DNA of 64,000 bases, from NCBI GenBank assembly GCA_030684575.1, contig JAUXVD010000003.1, forward strand, positions 62,001-126,000, read 5' to 3'. The stretch's first letter is position 1. Every line of letters starts with the position of its first letter. Of the stretch, positions 53,649 to 62,632 are shown in pieces. This stretch comes from Nitrospirota bacterium (GTDB lineage: Bacteria; Nitrospirota; Nitrospiria; Nitrospirales; Nitrospiraceae). The notes beneath the pieces were generated by a model. The model made no database searches, was not told the DNA's origin, and worked only from the letters and a program-made list of their open reading frames with translations. The translations under genes and the position numbers were made by a program.

Positions 53649-54476
53649 CTAAAGGCCCTGGTAGCAGGTCTTGAGAAAGGCCGCGGTTGCTTCCCAGGCT
53701 TCCGCTGTCGCATCGGCACGATAGCTCTCCACACGTTGTTCATTGCAAAACGCATGGGGGGCATTGGGGTAAGTCCGGATCTCGACCCGCTTCTTATGTT
53801 CAGTTGCAGCGGCACGTAACCGATCCACATGCGAAGCCGGCGCCCACTGATCCAGCCCGGCTTGATGATAGAGCAGGGGAGGATAGAGGCTGCTGATCTC
53901 TGTTTCCGATTGTGGCACTCGCCCGTAGTAGGAGACTGCGGCTCGAAGTCGTTTCCGTAGACAGGCGAACCGGATCGCGTACGATCCACCCATGCCGTAG
54001 CCGACGACGCCATGGATATTTTGCTTAATGTGGTCGCGCGTATTGAGAAACTCACAGCAGGAATTGATATCTTGGAGGACGAGCGTCTCATTCAGCTTGC
54101 TCATCAGGGCATCTGCAACTTCTGCATTGGCCGTGACCATGCCGCCTAGCCGCCCGTACAGGTTTGGGATGATGACGCCATATCCCTCACAAGCCAATCT
54201 GGCGCCGAGATCTTTGATTTGCGCGGTCAGTCCCCATTCTTCGTGCAAGAGCACAAGCCCGGGGTAGAGTCCTTTGGGTTGAGGCCAAAACTGGACGCAT
54301 TCCACATGGACATGTTTCGAGACGCGTGTCTGGATATAGGGATCGACGGCGGCATCTGTCAGCGTAGGAATGGCGATGCCGCTCGGAAAGCGTGCTGTGC
54401 CGGTACCGATTTGATCTAACGTAAAGGGGGCGATGGTGGATATCATTGCGGCAATCTCTTTTCCGTCTAAGGCCAT
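53649..54476 (-). CDS. dienelactone-hydrolase-family protein lacking its nucleophile
   Basis: A 275-residue alpha/beta-hydrolase of the DLH family (LVLLHEEWGLTAQIKDLGARLACEGYGVIIPNLYGR, E79 or E80 as the usual glutamate). The nucleophile elbow reads GVVGYGMGGSYA: the cysteine (G-x-C-x-G-G) is glycine at residue 161. The aspartate (D209 in LDQWAP) and histidine (H241 in NAPHAF) remain. So dienelactone hydrolysis is not expected; a binding role or another chemistry is possible. A promoter at 54522-54551 rules out the long frame from 54611 and supports ATG at 54476 (or 54446). Confidence 0.8.
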   Translation of the reverse strand: MALDGKEIAAMISTIAPFTLDQIGTGTARFPSGIAIPTLTDAAVDPYIQTRVSKHVHVECVQFWPQPKGLYPGLVLLHEEWGLTAQIKDLGARLACEGYGVIIPNLYGRLGGMVTANAEVADALMSKLNETLVLQDINSCCEFLNTRDHIKQNIHGVVGYGMGGSYAIRFACLRKRLRAAVSYYGRVPQSETEISSLYPPLLYHQAGLDQWAPASHVDRLRAAATEHKKRVEIRTYPNAPHAFCNEQRVESYRADATAEAWEATAAFLKTCYQGL

Positions 54477-54521
54477 GCTGAGTGTTGTCGTGTTGAGACG
54501 GGATTCATGCGATGCGGGCGT

Positions 54522-54551
54522 ACTATAGGGACCAGGTTGTCGGGTTGTCAA
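54522..54551 (-). promoter_or_regulatory. promoter of the DLH-like gene
   Basis: Minus strand perfect TTGACA (54546-54551), 18-base spacer, TATAGT (54522-54527), about 46 bases before the ATG at 54476. It is back to back with a plus-strand promoter at 54577. Confidence 0.65.
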
Positions 54552-54576
54552 TCTTCCAGCACGGGGTGAGGGGGAG

Positions 54577-54605
54577 TTGACCCCGCCTGTGCGGCCGACT
54601 ACTGT
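54577..54605 (+). promoter_or_regulatory. promoter of the Gfo/Idh/MocA gene
   Basis: TTGACC (54577-54582), 17-base spacer, TACTGT (54600-54605). The -35 elements of this and the divergent DLH promoter are only 25 bases apart, so one regulator could control both. Confidence 0.45.
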
Positions 54606-54635
54606 TTTCACAGCGATTGGGTTTGGAGGACGACG

Positions 54636-55616
54636 ATGTCACTGAAAATTGGTCTGATTGGTGTCGGTCGGCACGGCAGTCGGTATATCCATCATCTGCT
54701 CCATGATCTGCCAGAAGCGAGCCTCGTCGCTCTCTGCCGCAAACGAACCGGAGAGGGGTTGTCGTCACTTTCGACGAATGACATTCCTCTCTATGGGGAC
54801 TATCGCGTCTTGATCGCCGATCCACGGGTAGAGGCGATCGTTGTGGTGACCCCTCCGTGGCTTTCGCCTGAGGTCTGTCTCGAGGCGGTGAAAGCGGGGA
54901 AGCCGATTCTTATCGAAAAGCCGTTAGCGCCGACAGGTGATGAAGCTAGGGCAATGGTGAGGGCAGCAGAAGAGGCCGGCGTGCTGCTGATGACCGCACA
55001 GACCATGCGTTTCGACTCAACGATTCTGTTGCTGAAAGATCACTTGCCGGAGATCGGCCGGCTCCGGTACGCCACCTTCACCAGTCGGATTGAAACGAAA
55101 GCCAGTGCTCAGGTCCAGGCACCGAAAGCAGGCCAACGCGGGGCGCTCTTGGAAGTTGGAATCCACCTGTTGGATTTGGTGCCTTTTCTCACCGGCGAGA
55201 CAGTGGTCCATGTCCGGTGTGAATTGGACCAGCTCCCGACGATTGGACCCGAGACGATGGCGATCGTGCAGGTTCAGACGACGAACGGTCTACGATGCGT
55301 CATGGACATTGCACGAGTGTCAGCAGGGCGGGTGGCGAGAACGGAATGGGTGGGAACCCATGGGCAGCTTAGCGCCGATTGGTGTCACCATCGAGTGACC
55401 GCGGTCATCGGTGACCGCGGTCCTCAGGAATGGGAGGTTCAACCGCAGCAGACCATTCTTGCCACGCTCCGGGCTTTCGTCCATGCTATTGAGACGAAGA
55501 CTCCTCCACCGATCACCGGGCGTGATGGCTGTCGAGCTGTCGAGGTGGCCGATGCCTGCTACCGTTCGGCAGAACAGGGCGGGGCCGTCGTCGGTCTCAA
55601 CACTCGTGAAGCGTGA
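54636..55616 (+). CDS. Gfo/Idh/MocA-family NAD(P)-dependent oxidoreductase
   Basis: A 326-residue protein with an N-terminal Rossmann fold (MSLKIGLIGVGRHGSRYIHHL, G-x-G-x-x-G), the family motif EKPLAPTGDEA (EKP), and a C-terminal beta domain with GALLEVGIHLLDLVPFLTG, where the H is the usual catalytic histidine. Such enzymes oxidise or reduce sugars, cyclitols or derivatives with NAD(P). No sugar gene is nearby, so the substrate is unknown. Start ATG at 54636; an in-phase GGAGG lies upstream (54626 region). Confidence 0.88.
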   Translation: MSLKIGLIGVGRHGSRYIHHLLHDLPEASLVALCRKRTGEGLSSLSTNDIPLYGDYRVLIADPRVEAIVVVTPPWLSPEVCLEAVKAGKPILIEKPLAPTGDEARAMVRAAEEAGVLLMTAQTMRFDSTILLLKDHLPEIGRLRYATFTSRIETKASAQVQAPKAGQRGALLEVGIHLLDLVPFLTGETVVHVRCELDQLPTIGPETMAIVQVQTTNGLRCVMDIARVSAGRVARTEWVGTHGQLSADWCHHRVTAVIGDRGPQEWEVQPQQTILATLRAFVHAIETKTPPPITGRDGCRAVEVADACYRSAEQGGAVVGLNTREA

Positions 55617-55654
55617 AGCGTCGTTTGCGAACGACGCATACTCTTGGGGCTCTG

Positions 55655-55891
55655 CTAGGCATCGGCGACGATGTGCGTATCGGTTTCTTCTACTCCCTCG
55701 ATTTGGTGAATCTTCGTGATCACGACATCCGAGAGGGCGCGTTCGTCCGCAACACTGATGAACACAATGATGTCAGGACGCCCGAAACAGGAATGGGCCT
55801 GCTCGACGCCGGGCAGGCGTTTGAGTACCTGGAGCACATCTTTCGTTCGTCCTGCTTTGACCTTGATTAGGATATAAGCTTTCGTGGCCAT
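55655..55891 (-). CDS. stand-alone Lrp/AsnC ligand-binding (RAM) domain
   Basis: A 78-residue protein matching only the C-terminal domain of Lrp/AsnC regulators (KAYILIKVKAGRTKDVLQVLKRLPGVEQAHSCFGRPDIIVFISVADERALSDVV). The DNA-binding helix-turn-helix half is absent. Such stand-alone modules bind amino acids and form ring oligomers. It lies 18 bases before the next gene on the same strand (transcribed after it), so both may be one transcript. Ligand unknown. Confidence 0.82.
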   Translation of the reverse strand: MATKAYILIKVKAGRTKDVLQVLKRLPGVEQAHSCFGRPDIIVFISVADERALSDVVITKIHQIEGVEETDTHIVADA

Positions 55892-55909
55892 TCTGTCCTC
55901 CTGTTGCGG

Positions 55910-56527
55910 TTACTGTGCGCCGCCCGGCATCTCCCGCCGTCGTTGCGCAAAGACCTGGTGAATATGCTGCCCGCGTTGCTCGAAGGTGATACGTGCCTTT
56001 GCGACGAGCTCCATTAACCAACCGAAATCCTCCAGGCTTACATTGAATTGACGAAAGCCTGGCGTTAACCGCTCACGCTGATCGATCGCCATGACGCTCC
56101 AGCTTTGATTGAGCGCCTCCAGTACCTCTGAAGTCCAGCCTGACGAACGGAATCGTAACAGGGTTTCGGCTGTAGGGCCTTTCTCTTGTGCCTCCAACGC
56201 CTGATTCAGAAATAGATACACGTTCGGATCGGTGCTCTTCATGAACACCGATTGAAATTGAATGACCACCTTGATGACGCGATTCGCCTCGGGAGTGCCT
56301 TCAGGTGGAAGGACCTCGGCATCCTGCAAGATCGCGAGTACGGCCATCGACGCGCCAATTGGTCCGGCGGCGGTGCCGGTTCGACCAGGCGTTTGGGCTT
56401 GGACTGGACTACCTGCCCCCATGATGATGGCACCAAGGAGCACACAGACAGGGAGGGAGCCAGGCAATATGATTGGTGAAGTAGGTTTCGATAGAAGCGA
56501 CTGCAGGGAGTGGGAGGGGACTGGCAT
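55910..56527 (-). CDS. putative exported protein, function unknown
   Basis: A frame of 205 residues with a hydrophobic segment (SLPVCVLLGAIIMGAGSPVQA) ending in an AQA-like cleavage site, preceded by about 25 residues, so the true start may be further downstream. The mature part is helical (RVIKVVIQFQSVFMKSTDPNVYLFLNQALEAQEKG, LTPGFRQFNVSLEDFGWLMELVAKARITFEQ). No family is recognised. It is on the minus strand, upstream of the RAM-domain gene. Confidence 0.5.
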   Translation of the reverse strand: MPVPSHSLQSLLSKPTSPIILPGSLPVCVLLGAIIMGAGSPVQAQTPGRTGTAAGPIGASMAVLAILQDAEVLPPEGTPEANRVIKVVIQFQSVFMKSTDPNVYLFLNQALEAQEKGPTAETLLRFRSSGWTSEVLEALNQSWSVMAIDQRERLTPGFRQFNVSLEDFGWLMELVAKARITFEQRGQHIHQVFAQRRREMPGGAQ

Positions 56528-56637
56528 AGGAGGGATTATACAGAAGGGGAGGAGGGGGTACTAGAGTCTACATTGCTGTGATGACGCGTTTGTACAAGCT
56601 CAATGGAACCATATCCCGTGGTTTCTGGCTGTTTCGG

Positions 56638-56666
56638 TTGAAACAGGGGAAGAGGGTTTCTATAAT
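56638..56666 (+). promoter_or_regulatory. comM promoter
   Basis: TTGAAA (56638-56643), 17-base spacer, perfect TATAAT (56661-56666), 34 bases before the ATG at 56700. Confidence 0.65.
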
Positions 56667-56699
56667 CCATCAGCCTTCCGTCTTGCACCGGAGTCATCC

Positions 56700-58229
56700 A
56701 TGCTCGCTAAGGTTCTGAGTGCGGCACTCGTTGGAATCGACGCACATCTGATCGATGTGGAAGTCGATATTGCCGGAGGGCTTCCGCAATTCTCGGTCGT
56801 TGGTCTTCCAGATGCCACCGTCAGAGAGAGCCGTGATCGGGTTCGCTCCGCGCTGAAGAATACGGGCTTCCATTTTCCCGCCAAGAAAATCACCGTCAAT
56901 CTCGCTCCTGCCGGCATCAAGAAGGAAGGGTCCGGGATCGACCTGGCGATTGCTATTGGGATTCTTGTTGCGGAAGAAGTGATTCCGACCGAGCATGTAC
57001 GGGGCTGCGTCTGCGTCGGTGAGCTCTCGCTGGACGGACAGATCAAGGCCATTACCGGGGCCTTATCCATTGGCATCGCCTGTCGGTCTGACCATCGCCT
57101 GCTCTTGCCGGCTGAGAATAGCCAAGAGGCCGCGATGGTGCAGGGCGTCATGGCCTATCCACTCCACACGCTCCCCGAGGCCGTAGCCTTTTTGAATGGT
57201 ACGGTGAGGCTGACTCCGGCCCAGGTAGACCGGGACCGTTTCTTTACCACGCGTCCTGCGGAAGATGACGACTATGGCGATGTGAAGGGGCAGGATCACG
57301 CCAAGCGTGCCCTGGAAATTGCTGCGGCTGGAGGCCACAATCTCTTGATGGTAGGGCCTCCCGGTTCCGGCAAGACGATGTTGGCCAAACGCCTCCCGAC
57401 GATTCTCCCCCTCATGGAGCAAGAAGAAGCGATCGAGACGACTCGCGTCCATAGCATATCGGGACAACTGACCGCTGATCGCCCGTTATTAACGGTCCGT
57501 CCCTTTCGCGCACCACACCATAGTATTTCTGATGCTGGTCTCATCGGAGGCGGGACCATTCCACGGCCTGGAGAGGTATCGCTCGCCCATAATGGTGTGT
57601 TGTTTTTAGACGAATCTCCCGAGTTTCGACGTCCCGTTTTAGACGGATTGCGACAGCCGCTGGAAGACGGGCATGTGACTTTGACTAGGGCCAGCGGCTC
57701 GCTTCGCTACCCGGCGCATTTCATGTTGATCGCGGCGATGAATCCCTGTCCTTGCGGTTATTATGGTGATCGGACGCGTGAATGTCTTTGCAGCCCGCAG
57801 CAAATCCGCCGTTATCGAGCCAAATTGTCGGGGCCGCTCCAGGACCGTATCGACATGCATATTGAGGTTCCCCCGGTCTCTGTGCGTGACTTGCACGATC
57901 GTGGGCCTATGCCGGAAAGTTCCGCCACCATTCGATCGCGCGTCCTGGCGGCACGTGATCGGCAACTCCACCGGTATCGTCAAGATGGGATCCACACAAA
58001 TGCCCAGTTGAAGCCGCGGCTCCTGAAGCGGTATTGTGGCCTGTCGGTTCCGGCTCAGGAGCTTCTGGAGCAGGCACTCACGAAGCTTGGGTTATCTGCG
58101 CGAGCCCATGGGCGTATCGTGCGTGTGGCGAGGACCATTGCCGATCTCGCGGGTTCTGATACGATTGAGCCTGTACATCTGGCCGAGGCGATTCAATATC
58201 GCAGTCTCGACCGTCGAATGGATTTTTGA
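56700..58229 (+). CDS. comM: ComM/YifB-family AAA+ ATPase (Mg chelatase-like)
   Basis: A 509-residue AAA+ protein. The N-terminal domain (VDVEVDIAGGLPQFSVVGLPDATVRESRDRVRSAL) and NLAPAGIKKEGSGIDL are diagnostic. Walker A is GPPGSGKTMLAKR, Walker B is VLFLDESPEF, and the arginine finger region is near RFPGEV/SGPLQDRIDM; MNPCPCGYYGD is the C-terminal zinc motif. In Vibrio and Haemophilus, ComM is a DNA branch-migration helicase used in natural transformation; it is also found in bacteria not known to be competent. Confidence 0.93.
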   Translation: MLAKVLSAALVGIDAHLIDVEVDIAGGLPQFSVVGLPDATVRESRDRVRSALKNTGFHFPAKKITVNLAPAGIKKEGSGIDLAIAIGILVAEEVIPTEHVRGCVCVGELSLDGQIKAITGALSIGIACRSDHRLLLPAENSQEAAMVQGVMAYPLHTLPEAVAFLNGTVRLTPAQVDRDRFFTTRPAEDDDYGDVKGQDHAKRALEIAAAGGHNLLMVGPPGSGKTMLAKRLPTILPLMEQEEAIETTRVHSISGQLTADRPLLTVRPFRAPHHSISDAGLIGGGTIPRPGEVSLAHNGVLFLDESPEFRRPVLDGLRQPLEDGHVTLTRASGSLRYPAHFMLIAAMNPCPCGYYGDRTRECLCSPQQIRRYRAKLSGPLQDRIDMHIEVPPVSVRDLHDRGPMPESSATIRSRVLAARDRQLHRYRQDGIHTNAQLKPRLLKRYCGLSVPAQELLEQALTKLGLSARAHGRIVRVARTIADLAGSDTIEPVHLAEAIQYRSLDRRMDF

Positions 58230-58236
58230 GGCCTAG

Positions 58237-58452
58237 ATGGTATTGACCCTGAAAGTGTTTCTCTGGTGGTTTCTGGTCGGCTCGACCATGGCGCTCGCCG
58301 TGATCCTCCTGCAAGGCGGCATTCGGGAGGTCATGCAGGCGCAGGGATCGGTGTGGGAGCTGAAGTTAGTCGAGCTGCTGACGACCATCATGGGAGGAGG
58401 CCTGCTCGGGGGCTGTCTCGCATTGATCCTGGATCGAATTAAAAAGTCATAA
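58237..58452 (+). CDS. small membrane protein, two spans
   Basis: A 71-residue protein with two predicted spans (LKVFLWWFLVGSTMALAVILLQGG; VELLTTIMGGGLLGGCLALIL) joined by a short amphipathic loop and ending in a basic tail (LDRIKKS). It starts 7 bases after comM, so it is probably co-transcribed. No family is recognised. Confidence 0.6.
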   Translation: MVLTLKVFLWWFLVGSTMALAVILLQGGIREVMQAQGSVWELKLVELLTTIMGGGLLGGCLALILDRIKKS

Positions 58453-58490
58453 CCGATTCTTACTCACATTGAAGTGAAATGAGGCCAGAC

Positions 58491-58916
58491 ATGGACGTGG
58501 AAGTAGGTTCGAACCTGTATCGCAATACCGACGGTACGATTGAAGTCGAAGGGATTCCTCAGCTTCAGATCACCTTGAAACCGACCACGGGTGCATTGCT
58601 CGTAAATTTTGCGTTGTTCGATGCGAATGGGAAAGTGATGGCCAAGCTTATCGGTAGTACCTTGATGATCAATGTGAAGCGAGCCTACGAAGTGAGCAGG
58701 ACCCCGAAGAGTCTGCTGCTCACACATCTGGACTCGGAAGCCATTATCCTTAAGCTGGAGCTCAAGGCACCGGATCTGGTAGCCTTCACGAACGGGTCAT
58801 TCCATACGATTAAAGGGCACCTTTTCGAAGTCTCTCCCACAGAATGGAAAATCGACAAGCTTCGCGCCACCGGCACCACCCAGGATCTGAAGGGGGGATC
58901 TGTCGTCCTCGGCTGA
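58491..58916 (+). CDS. hypothetical protein, beta-rich
   Basis: A 141-residue soluble protein made mostly of predicted beta strands (EVEGIPQLQITLKPTTGALLVNFALFDANGKVMAKLIG, MINVKRAYEVSR, VAFTNGSFHTIKGHLFEV). GAGG 7 bases upstream favours the ATG at 58491; the ATG at 58479 is also possible. It follows the small membrane gene on the same strand and converges with clpB. No family is recognised. Confidence 0.55.
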   Translation: MDVEVGSNLYRNTDGTIEVEGIPQLQITLKPTTGALLVNFALFDANGKVMAKLIGSTLMINVKRAYEVSRTPKSLLLTHLDSEAIILKLELKAPDLVAFTNGSFHTIKGHLFEVSPTEWKIDKLRATGTTQDLKGGSVVLG

Positions 58917-58939
58917 GACGCAGGACGGCGGACCCGCTC

Positions 58940-61534
58940 TTAGGCTGTAACCGTCGGCACGATCACGATGTGCTGGTCTTTCAGGTCGACGGTCGCCGTA
59001 TCGCCATCGCGCAACTCGCCCTTAATCAACTGACGCGCCATCGGCGTTTCTAATTCCTGTTGGATCAAGCGCTTCAAAGGCCTCGCTCCATAGACCGGGT
59101 CGTACCCCCGCTCACCCAAATGCCGTAAGGCCGCCGGTGTGATGGTGAGGGTGATCCGCCGTTCCGCCAACCGAGCCCGTAACCGCTCCAGCTGAATCTC
59201 CGCGATCTTCGCCAGTTGTTCTGCTTCCAGCGGATGAAAGACCACCGTCTCGTCGATGCGGTTCAAGAATTCAGGACGGAAATGTTCTCGGAGTTCCACC
59301 ATAACGAGGGCGCAGACCTCGTCATAGGACGCACGCCGTTGCTGTGCCTCAAGGATCTGCGGGCTGCCGATGTTCGATGTCATGATCAAGACCGTGTTCT
59401 TGAAATCGACGGTTCGGCCCTGAGAATCGGTCAATCGACCGTCGTCCAAGACTTGAAGCAGGACATTGAAGACATCGTGATGGGCCTTTTCGATCTCGTC
59501 GAACAGGATGACCGAGAAGGGATGGCGCCGAACCGCTTCCGTCAGTTGGCCTCCTTCTTCATAGCCGATATACCCGGGCGGGGCTCCGATCAGACGGGCC
59601 ACCGTATGTTTTTCCATGTACTCGGACATGTCGATCCGAATGAGATTGGCGTCGTCATCGAAGAGCGTCGCGGCGAGTGCCCGCGCCAATTCTGTCTTTC
59701 CCACTCCGGTCGGACCGAGAAAGAGAAATGAACCGATAGGCCGGTTCGGGTCTTTGATGCCGGAGCGTGCGCGGAGGACCGCATCGGCCACTGCGTCCAC
59801 TGCCTCATTCTGGCCGACCACACGTTGATGCAGGAGTTCTCCCAGCTTGAGGAGCTTTTCCGTTTCGCCTTCGACCAGGCGGGAGACGGGGATTCCAGTC
59901 CAGCGGCTGACGATGGCCGCAATGTCGTCTTCATCCACCTCTTCTTTGAGCAACCGGCTTTCGCCCTGTTTCTGTCCGAGCTGTTCCTGTTCTAACGCCA
60001 GTTCGCGCTCAAGGCGTGGCAGCTCTCCGTAGCGCAGCTCCGCCACACGATTCAGATCGTATGCCCGTTCGGCACGCTCCATCGATTGCTTGACCTCTTC
60101 CATGGCCTCTCGCATTTTGCGCAGGCGGGCTACCGAGGCTTTCTCCGAGTCCCAGCGCGTTCTGAGCGCCTGCCGCTCTTCTTGCTTCTCGCTCAGTTCC
60201 AGCTCCAGCGTCGCCAATCGCGCCTGGCTGGCTTGATCCTGTTCTTTCTTCAGACCCTCCCGCTCGATCTCCAACTGCATCACCTTCCGGGAGACTTCAT
60301 CGAGTTCTGCCGGCAAACTATCGATTTCCGTCCGCAGGCAGGCTGCCGATTCATCGACCAGATCGATGGCTTTGTCGGGAAGGAATCGATCGGAGATGTA
60401 GCGATTCGACAGTTTTGCCGCAGCGACCAGCGCGGCGTCTTTGATGCGCACCCCATGATGCACTTCGTAACGCTCTTTTAGTCCTCGCAGAATCGAGATG
60501 GTGTCTTCCACCGTCGGCTGATCGACCAGCACCGTCTGGAAGCGCCGTTCCAATGCAGCATCTTTCTCGATATGTTTCCGGTATTCATCCAACGTCGTCG
60601 CGCCGATCAAATGCAATTCGCCGCGAGCCAGCATGGGCTTGAGCAGGTTGGCGGCGTCCATCGCCCCTTCGGCTGCGCCCGCTCCTACGACCGTATGCAG
60701 CTCATCGATGAAGAGCAGAATTTGCCCTTCCGATGTCTGCACCTCCTTGAGGACGGCTTTCAATCGTTCTTCGAATTCTCCGCGAAACTTCGCGCCGGCA
60801 ACCAACGATCCCATGTCGAGGGTGATCACGCGCTTGTTCTTCAGTCCTTCAGGCACGTCCCCTTTGATGATGCGAGAGGCGAGTCCTTCGACAATCGCGG
60901 TCTTGCCGACGCCCGGTTCGCCGATGAGTACGGGATTGTTCTTGGTTCGCCGCGAGAGAATCTGTACGACTCGGCGGATTTCTTCATCGCGCCCGATCAC
61001 GGGGTCCAATTTCCCTTGTCCTGCCAACCGGGTCAGGTCGCGGCCATATTTTTCCAACGCCTGGTAGGTGCCTTCCGGATCCTGACTCGTGACACGTTGC
61101 GATCCTCGTACTTGTTGCAGGGCTCCCAACAACCGTTCCTTCGTCAGCCCCAGCTTTTTGAACACGCCTCCTTCTTGGACCATGGCGAGGATGACATGCT
61201 CGACACTGACATAGTCGTCTTTCAAGGCTCGTTGTTCGTCTTCGGCTTTGCTCAACACCTGGCTAAGCCGTGATGCGACATGCAGCTGTCCTGGCGCTGC
61301 CCCGGCACCCTGGACTTGCGGCAATTTGGCGAGTGCCTGCTCGACCGCTTGGCGAACGGATTGCACCGATGATCCTGCTTGTTCAAGGAGGGAGGAGGCG
61401 AGACCGCCTTCCTGCTCCATGAGCGCAAGGAGCAGATGCTCCACATCGATGCCTTGATGACTTCGCCTCGCGGCATGGGACGATGCAGCTTGGAGGGCTT
61501 CTTGTAATTTGATCGTCATGCGGTTCATGTCCAT
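58940..61534 (-). CDS. clpB: ATP-dependent disaggregase ClpB
   Basis: An 864-residue Hsp100 chaperone that, with DnaK, pulls apart aggregated proteins. In order: N-domain repeats (from [21 protein letters not shown]), first AAA+ with Walker [14 protein letters not shown] and [19 protein letters not shown], a long coiled-coil M domain (about residues 395-520) that separates ClpB from ClpA/ClpC, and second AAA+ with Walker [14 protein letters not shown] and pore loop [16 protein letters not shown] before the ATG at 61534 fixes the start. No CIRCE element is seen upstream. Confidence 0.96.
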   Translation of the reverse strand: MDMNRMTIKLQEALQAASSHAARRSHQGIDVEHLLLALMEQEGGLASSLLEQAGSSVQSVRQAVEQALAKLPQVQGAGAAPGQLHVASRLSQVLSKAEDEQRALKDDYVSVEHVILAMVQEGGVFKKLGLTKERLLGALQQVRGSQRVTSQDPEGTYQALEKYGRDLTRLAGQGKLDPVIGRDEEIRRVVQILSRRTKNNPVLIGEPGVGKTAIVEGLASRIIKGDVPEGLKNKRVITLDMGSLVAGAKFRGEFEERLKAVLKEVQTSEGQILLFIDELHTVVGAGAAEGAMDAANLLKPMLARGELHLIGATTLDEYRKHIEKDAALERRFQTVLVDQPTVEDTISILRGLKERYEVHHGVRIKDAALVAAAKLSNRYISDRFLPDKAIDLVDESAACLRTEIDSLPAELDEVSRKVMQLEIEREGLKKEQDQASQARLATLELELSEKQEERQALRTRWDSEKASVARLRKMREAMEEVKQSMERAERAYDLNRVAELRYGELPRLERELALEQEQLGQKQGESRLLKEEVDEDDIAAIVSRWTGIPVSRLVEGETEKLLKLGELLHQRVVGQNEAVDAVADAVLRARSGIKDPNRPIGSFLFLGPTGVGKTELARALAATLFDDDANLIRIDMSEYMEKHTVARLIGAPPGYIGYEEGGQLTEAVRRHPFSVILFDEIEKAHHDVFNVLLQVLDDGRLTDSQGRTVDFKNTVLIMTSNIGSPQILEAQQRRASYDEVCALVMVELREHFRPEFLNRIDETVVFHPLEAEQLAKIAEIQLERLRARLAERRITLTITPAALRHLGERGYDPVYGARPLKRLIQQELETPMARQLIKGELRDGDTATVDLKDQHIVIVPTVTA

Positions 61535-61576
61535 TGAATCACTCCTCTTCGCACATCGGTGTGTACTGCTTCTTCC

Positions 61577-61604
61577 CACATAATCATAGGATAGTGGAAG
61601 TCAA
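61577..61604 (-). promoter_or_regulatory. candidate clpB promoter
   Basis: Minus strand TTGACT (61599-61604), 16-base spacer, TATGTG (61577-61582), about 43 bases before the clpB start. The -10 is a weak match. Confidence 0.35.
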
Positions 61605-61662
61605 CGGTCCAGGAGGGGCGCCGCGGCTTGACCCGAGAAGTTCTCACAGACTATTGTCTCTC

Positions 61663-62484
61663 ATGTCGCGTATTGTAGCTGAAACCATTGAGCTCTATCG
61701 AAGCGCCTTCCGCAAAACCGGAGAATCTCTTGCCCGCGGATGGATGACGATGGTGGCGGTAGTTGGATTTGGACTGCTGCTGGTTCTCGCCAGCCAAATT
61801 GCTTCACCCCTCGGCATGATCGGCGGCTTTTTGCTTGGCGCGGTGAACGCGCTATTGGTCGGCGCCACTCTGAGCTTAGTCGAACAATCGATTACCCATT
61901 CACGCGTGCTCACGCTCCACGATATTGTTGCCAGCGTCGGCCACTATTTCTGGGATGTGATCGGTATCGGGTTTGTGCTCTGGTTGCCGCTCATGGCCCT
62001 CGATATGAGCCTGCAGGCGAATCCGTTCGGGCAACTCCTGTCCTACGCCGTCCTCCTGCTCATTTTTTTGCTGCTGAACCCGGCACCGGAAATTGTCTAT
62101 CAAGTGCGGCATGATTCTCCACTCGACGTCTTCAAGACCTCGTACGAGTTTGTCCTGGAGAATTGGATTGAGTGGTTTCTTCCATTTGCTCTGATCCTCA
62201 TCCCGATCGTCCTCTCGCCCATGGGCCTGCAATCGTTTTTCTCGCTCTCCAGCCGAGTGGGGAGAGGGGCGGGGTTGGATTTTTTCCAACTCCTCGTGTT
62301 GCCGTTCACGATTCTCGGCAGTTGGCTGGACTATGTGGGAATTCCTTCATGGATCAGCTGGTATCTCGGCCTGCTCCTCACCCCGCCGCTTGCCGTTGCC
62401 ATGTTGCTGTTTCGTGGCCATCTCTTTGCATCACTCCATGGCATGTCGCGGCGCCAGCGCCGATTTGCCTCGCCATTCAAGTAG
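61663..62484 (+). CDS. integral membrane protein, function unknown
   Basis: A 273-residue protein with about six spans (WMTMVAVVGFGLLLVLASQI; PLGMIGGFLLGAVNALLVGATL; WDVIGIGFVLWLPLMALDMSL; LLSYAVLLLIFLLLN; WFLPFALILIPIVLSPMG; WISWYLGLLLTPPLAVAMLLF). A cytoplasmic amphipathic N-terminus (MSRIVAETIELYRSAFRKTGESLARG) precedes the first span. The frame opens at 61534, but the ATG at 61663 gives this natural N-terminus. It is divergent from clpB. No family is recognised. Confidence 0.7.
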   Translation: MSRIVAETIELYRSAFRKTGESLARGWMTMVAVVGFGLLLVLASQIASPLGMIGGFLLGAVNALLVGATLSLVEQSITHSRVLTLHDIVASVGHYFWDVIGIGFVLWLPLMALDMSLQANPFGQLLSYAVLLLIFLLLNPAPEIVYQVRHDSPLDVFKTSYEFVLENWIEWFLPFALILIPIVLSPMGLQSFFSLSSRVGRGAGLDFFQLLVLPFTILGSWLDYVGIPSWISWYLGLLLTPPLAVAMLLFRGHLFASLHGMSRRQRRFASPFK

Positions 62485-62632
62485 GGACAAGCATGTGGTA
62501 GGATATTTCAGCTTCCGCCACTCCTGATTCAGATGCTGCTCAGCTATTCCTGGCCCCTTTGCCTTCGCCAGGGTACATGACACTCCAAGAATTTGTTTGC
62601 CAGATCCCTTGAGTGGCATGGGGAAATAGTGT

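Noticed and set aside
60572-61273. 233-codon plus-strand frame opposite clpB
   Set aside because: Shadow of the clpB AAA+ region; no ribosome site or family.
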